Source: Dermatophilaceae bacterium (GTDB lineage Bacteria; Actinomycetota; Actinomycetes; Actinomycetales; Dermatophilaceae). From it: a stretch of DNA of 5,133 nucleotides. Under the pieces are notes generated by a model. It saw nothing but the letters and a program-made list of their open reading frames with translations, was not told the origin of the DNA and searched no databases. Positions 3,991 to 5,133 of the stretch are shown in pieces; position 1 is the first letter of the stretch; each line of letters starts with the position of its first letter. Position numbers and translations under genes: made by a program. The stretch covers positions 1 through 5,133 of the forward strand of contig JABFXB010000179.1 of NCBI GenBank assembly GCA_013361975.1, read 5' to 3'.

Positions 3991-5133
3991 GGGACCAGCT
4001 CCCAGTGCAGCGCGTCGGCGAGGCTGCCGTCGGCGAGGCGGTCGACCGCGTGCTCGCGGCCGAACTCGGTGAAGCCGACCGACCTGAGCACCGCGTTGCT
4101 CGCCTCGTTGTCCGCAGCCGTCTCGGCCACCATCCGGCGCACGCCGAGGCCGCCCTCGGAGGTCGGGGTGAGGGCATGTCGGACGGCCAGGCGCGCGGCC
4201 TCCTTCGCGGCGCCGCGACCGCGGGCGCTCGGGAAGAACTGGTAGCCGAGCTCGGCGGTGTCGCCGATCGCCCCGCTGCGGCTGAAGACGAGGACGCTGC
4301 CGAGCGCCCGGTCGGTCTCGAGGTCGGCCACGCACCAGTCGATCCCGATGCCGTCGGCCATCCGCTCCTGCCGGACGTGCACCCACGCCGGGAAGGTGTC
4401 GCGCCGCAGGATCGACCCGGACGGCATCCAGTGCGCGGGGTCGTCGCGCGGCTCGATCGCGTCGGCGTCGTCGAGCCGCCACGGGCGCAGCCGTACGCGT
4501 TCGCCCTCGATGGCGGTCGCTGCGAGCCACGCGTTGCGGGGGCTTCGCGAGTCGCCGGGCGTGATGCTGCCGGTCCACGTGTCGAGCGCGGTGGTGCCGC
4601 CCATCGGGTCGGGGTGGCTCTCGGGGATGGTGCCGTGGAAGGTGAACCCGGTGGCCCAGGCGACCCGTCGCGAGCCCCAGTTGCCCACGACGGCGCGCCA
4701 GTGCAGGCGGCCCACCGGCACGCCCCAGACGGGCGCCCCGAACGCGTGCTCGACGACGAGCCGGACGGCGCGCGACATGACGCCGTGGCCACGCGCGGCG
4801 GGGTGCAGGCCGAAGCCCAGCTCGCCCACCGACGCCGCAGCGCCCGGGCGCAGGTCGATGGTGCCGCCGAAGCGCGTGCGGCCCAGGGCGTCGGTCCACT
4901 CGATCGCCCACGACCGGGTGCCGTCGGGCGTCGCCCAGGCACGGAGGTTGCCCTCGATGAAGGAGACGGCGTGCTCGCGGGAGTAGGGCCGGGGCACCGT
5001 GGTCCAGCGCAGGCTGTCGGGGTCGGTGCTCTGCTCGACGACGGCGTCGGCATCGTCGAGGGAGTGCCCGCGCAGCGTGACGACGCCGTCGGTGAGGACG
5101 GGCACCGTGGACGGCTGGCCGGACGGCTGGTCG
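3987..5133 (-). CDS. Tandem two-domain GNAT acetyltransferase (start probably just outside the window)
   Basis: Two RimJ/RimL-type GNAT domains lie in one chain; residues are numbered from the first in-window start, a GTG at 5105. Domain 1 covers about 5-165, with the acetyl-CoA loop in LGFGLHPAARGHGVM (96-110). Domain 2 covers about 200-355, with the equivalent LGYQFFPSARGRGAA (286-300) and a typical ending, NEASNAVLRSVGFTEFG. Both loops keep the RGxG pattern, so both domains could bind acetyl-CoA. RimJ/RimL relatives acetylate protein or peptide N-termini and small amines; the substrate here is not predictable. The GTG at 5105 has no ribosome binding site. The frame stays open to the edge and encodes DQPSGQPST just before it, with a 12-nt repeat that keeps frame. 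I therefore favour a start a few codons beyond 5133; if 5105 is the start, the protein has 372 residues. It is the first visible gene of the operon and overlaps the CoxG-like gene by 4 bp. Confidence 0.88.
   Translation of the reverse strand, partial: DQPSGQPSTVPVLTDGVVTLRGHSLDDADAVVEQSTDPDSLRWTTVPRPYSREHAVSFIEGNLRAWATPDGTRSWAIEWTDALGRTRFGGTIDLRPGAAASVGELGFGLHPAARGHGVMSRAVRLVVEHAFGAPVWGVPVGRLHWRAVVGNWGSRRVAWATGFTFHGTIPESHPDPMGGTTALDTWTGSITPGDSRSPRNAWLAATAIEGERVRLRPWRLDDADAIEPRDDPAHWMPSGSILRRDTFPAWVHVRQERMADGIGIDWCVADLETDRALGSVLVFSRSGAIGDTAELGYQFFPSARGRGAAKEAARLAVRHALTPTSEGGLGVRRMVAETAADNEASNAVLRSVGFTEFGREHAVDRLADGSLADALHWELVP
5109..5130. repeat. 12-nt direct repeat at the acetyltransferase N-terminus
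   Basis: GGACGGCTGG occurs at 5109-5118 and again at 5121-5130 with a 2-nt spacer, giving a period of 12 nt. In the acetyltransferase frame it encodes two QPS units (QPSG, QPST). The period, a multiple of three, agrees with this stretch being translated. Confidence 0.5.

Noticed and set aside
2168..4072. A 634-codon plus-strand open frame, the longest in the window
   Set aside because: It runs antisense across the antitoxin-like, reductase and CoxG-like genes and reads as arginine-, histidine- and proline-rich sequence with no domain. The minus strand explains the region fully with recognised families and overlapping starts. Long antisense frames are normal at this GC content.
3991..4911. 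N-terminal extension of the CoxG-like gene up to 4911
   Set aside because: The extension is the acetyltransferase gene read out of frame. The SRPBCC domain begins just after the GTG at 3990, which has its own ribosome binding site.
3509..5053. A 514-codon minus-strand open frame over the acetyltransferase and CoxG-like genes
   Set aside because: The product is dominated by arginine, serine, alanine and proline with no conserved motif; it is another frame of the two real genes.
1..5133. CRISPR array, tRNA or rRNA gene, transposase or prophage genes
   Set aside because: No spaced identical repeats, no cloverleaf-like sequence, and no DDE, integrase or phage structural motif were seen on either strand.

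Overview
This is a high-GC window (by eye above 70% GC, with third codon positions almost always G or C). It looks like the chromosome of a high-GC actinobacterium. The gene set, the leaderless-type and SigB-like promoter signals and the terminator without a U-tract fit an Actinomycetia genome, possibly a member of the Intrasporangiaceae; that family assignment is a guess from style, not from a marker gene. All seven genes I can support lie on the minus strand, so transcription runs from the right end of the window to the left. The long plus-strand reading frames are antisense artefacts of the GC bias.

Right part (about 5133 down to 2411): a tightly packed three-gene operon. It holds a tandem two-domain GNAT acetyltransferase that is open to the window edge, then a CoxG-like SRPBCC protein, then a YbjT-like atypical short-chain dehydrogenase/reductase. 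Both junctions are 4-bp stop/start overlaps (GTGA and ATGA), so the three are almost certainly co-transcribed and translationally coupled. After the reductase gene come 9-nt near-tandem repeats and a perfect 20-bp palindrome that probably folds as a terminator.

Middle (about 2346 to 1829): a single small gene. It encodes a 126-residue, mostly helical hydrophilic protein whose central segment matches the MT0933/Rv0909-type 'antitoxin' family. It has a strong ribosome binding site, a candidate SigB/SigF-type promoter (GTTG-N15-GGGTAC) and a clear 12-bp-stem hairpin just after its stop. No toxin gene is next to it.

Left part (about 1757 to 1): a DoxX-like four-helix membrane protein with its own leader, then a dienelactone hydrolase 29 bp downstream, then after a 122-bp gap the start of an unrecognised gene that runs off the left edge. 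The doxX/hydrolase pair may be an operon, and the hydrolase may also have its own leaderless promoter.

Nothing here is clearly a new defence or mobile system. The most unexpected signal is that the octamer CGGCATAC occurs five times (four inside genes, one between genes). The only three TAT tyrosine codons in the window lie inside it, which suggests a genome-wide motif under selection.
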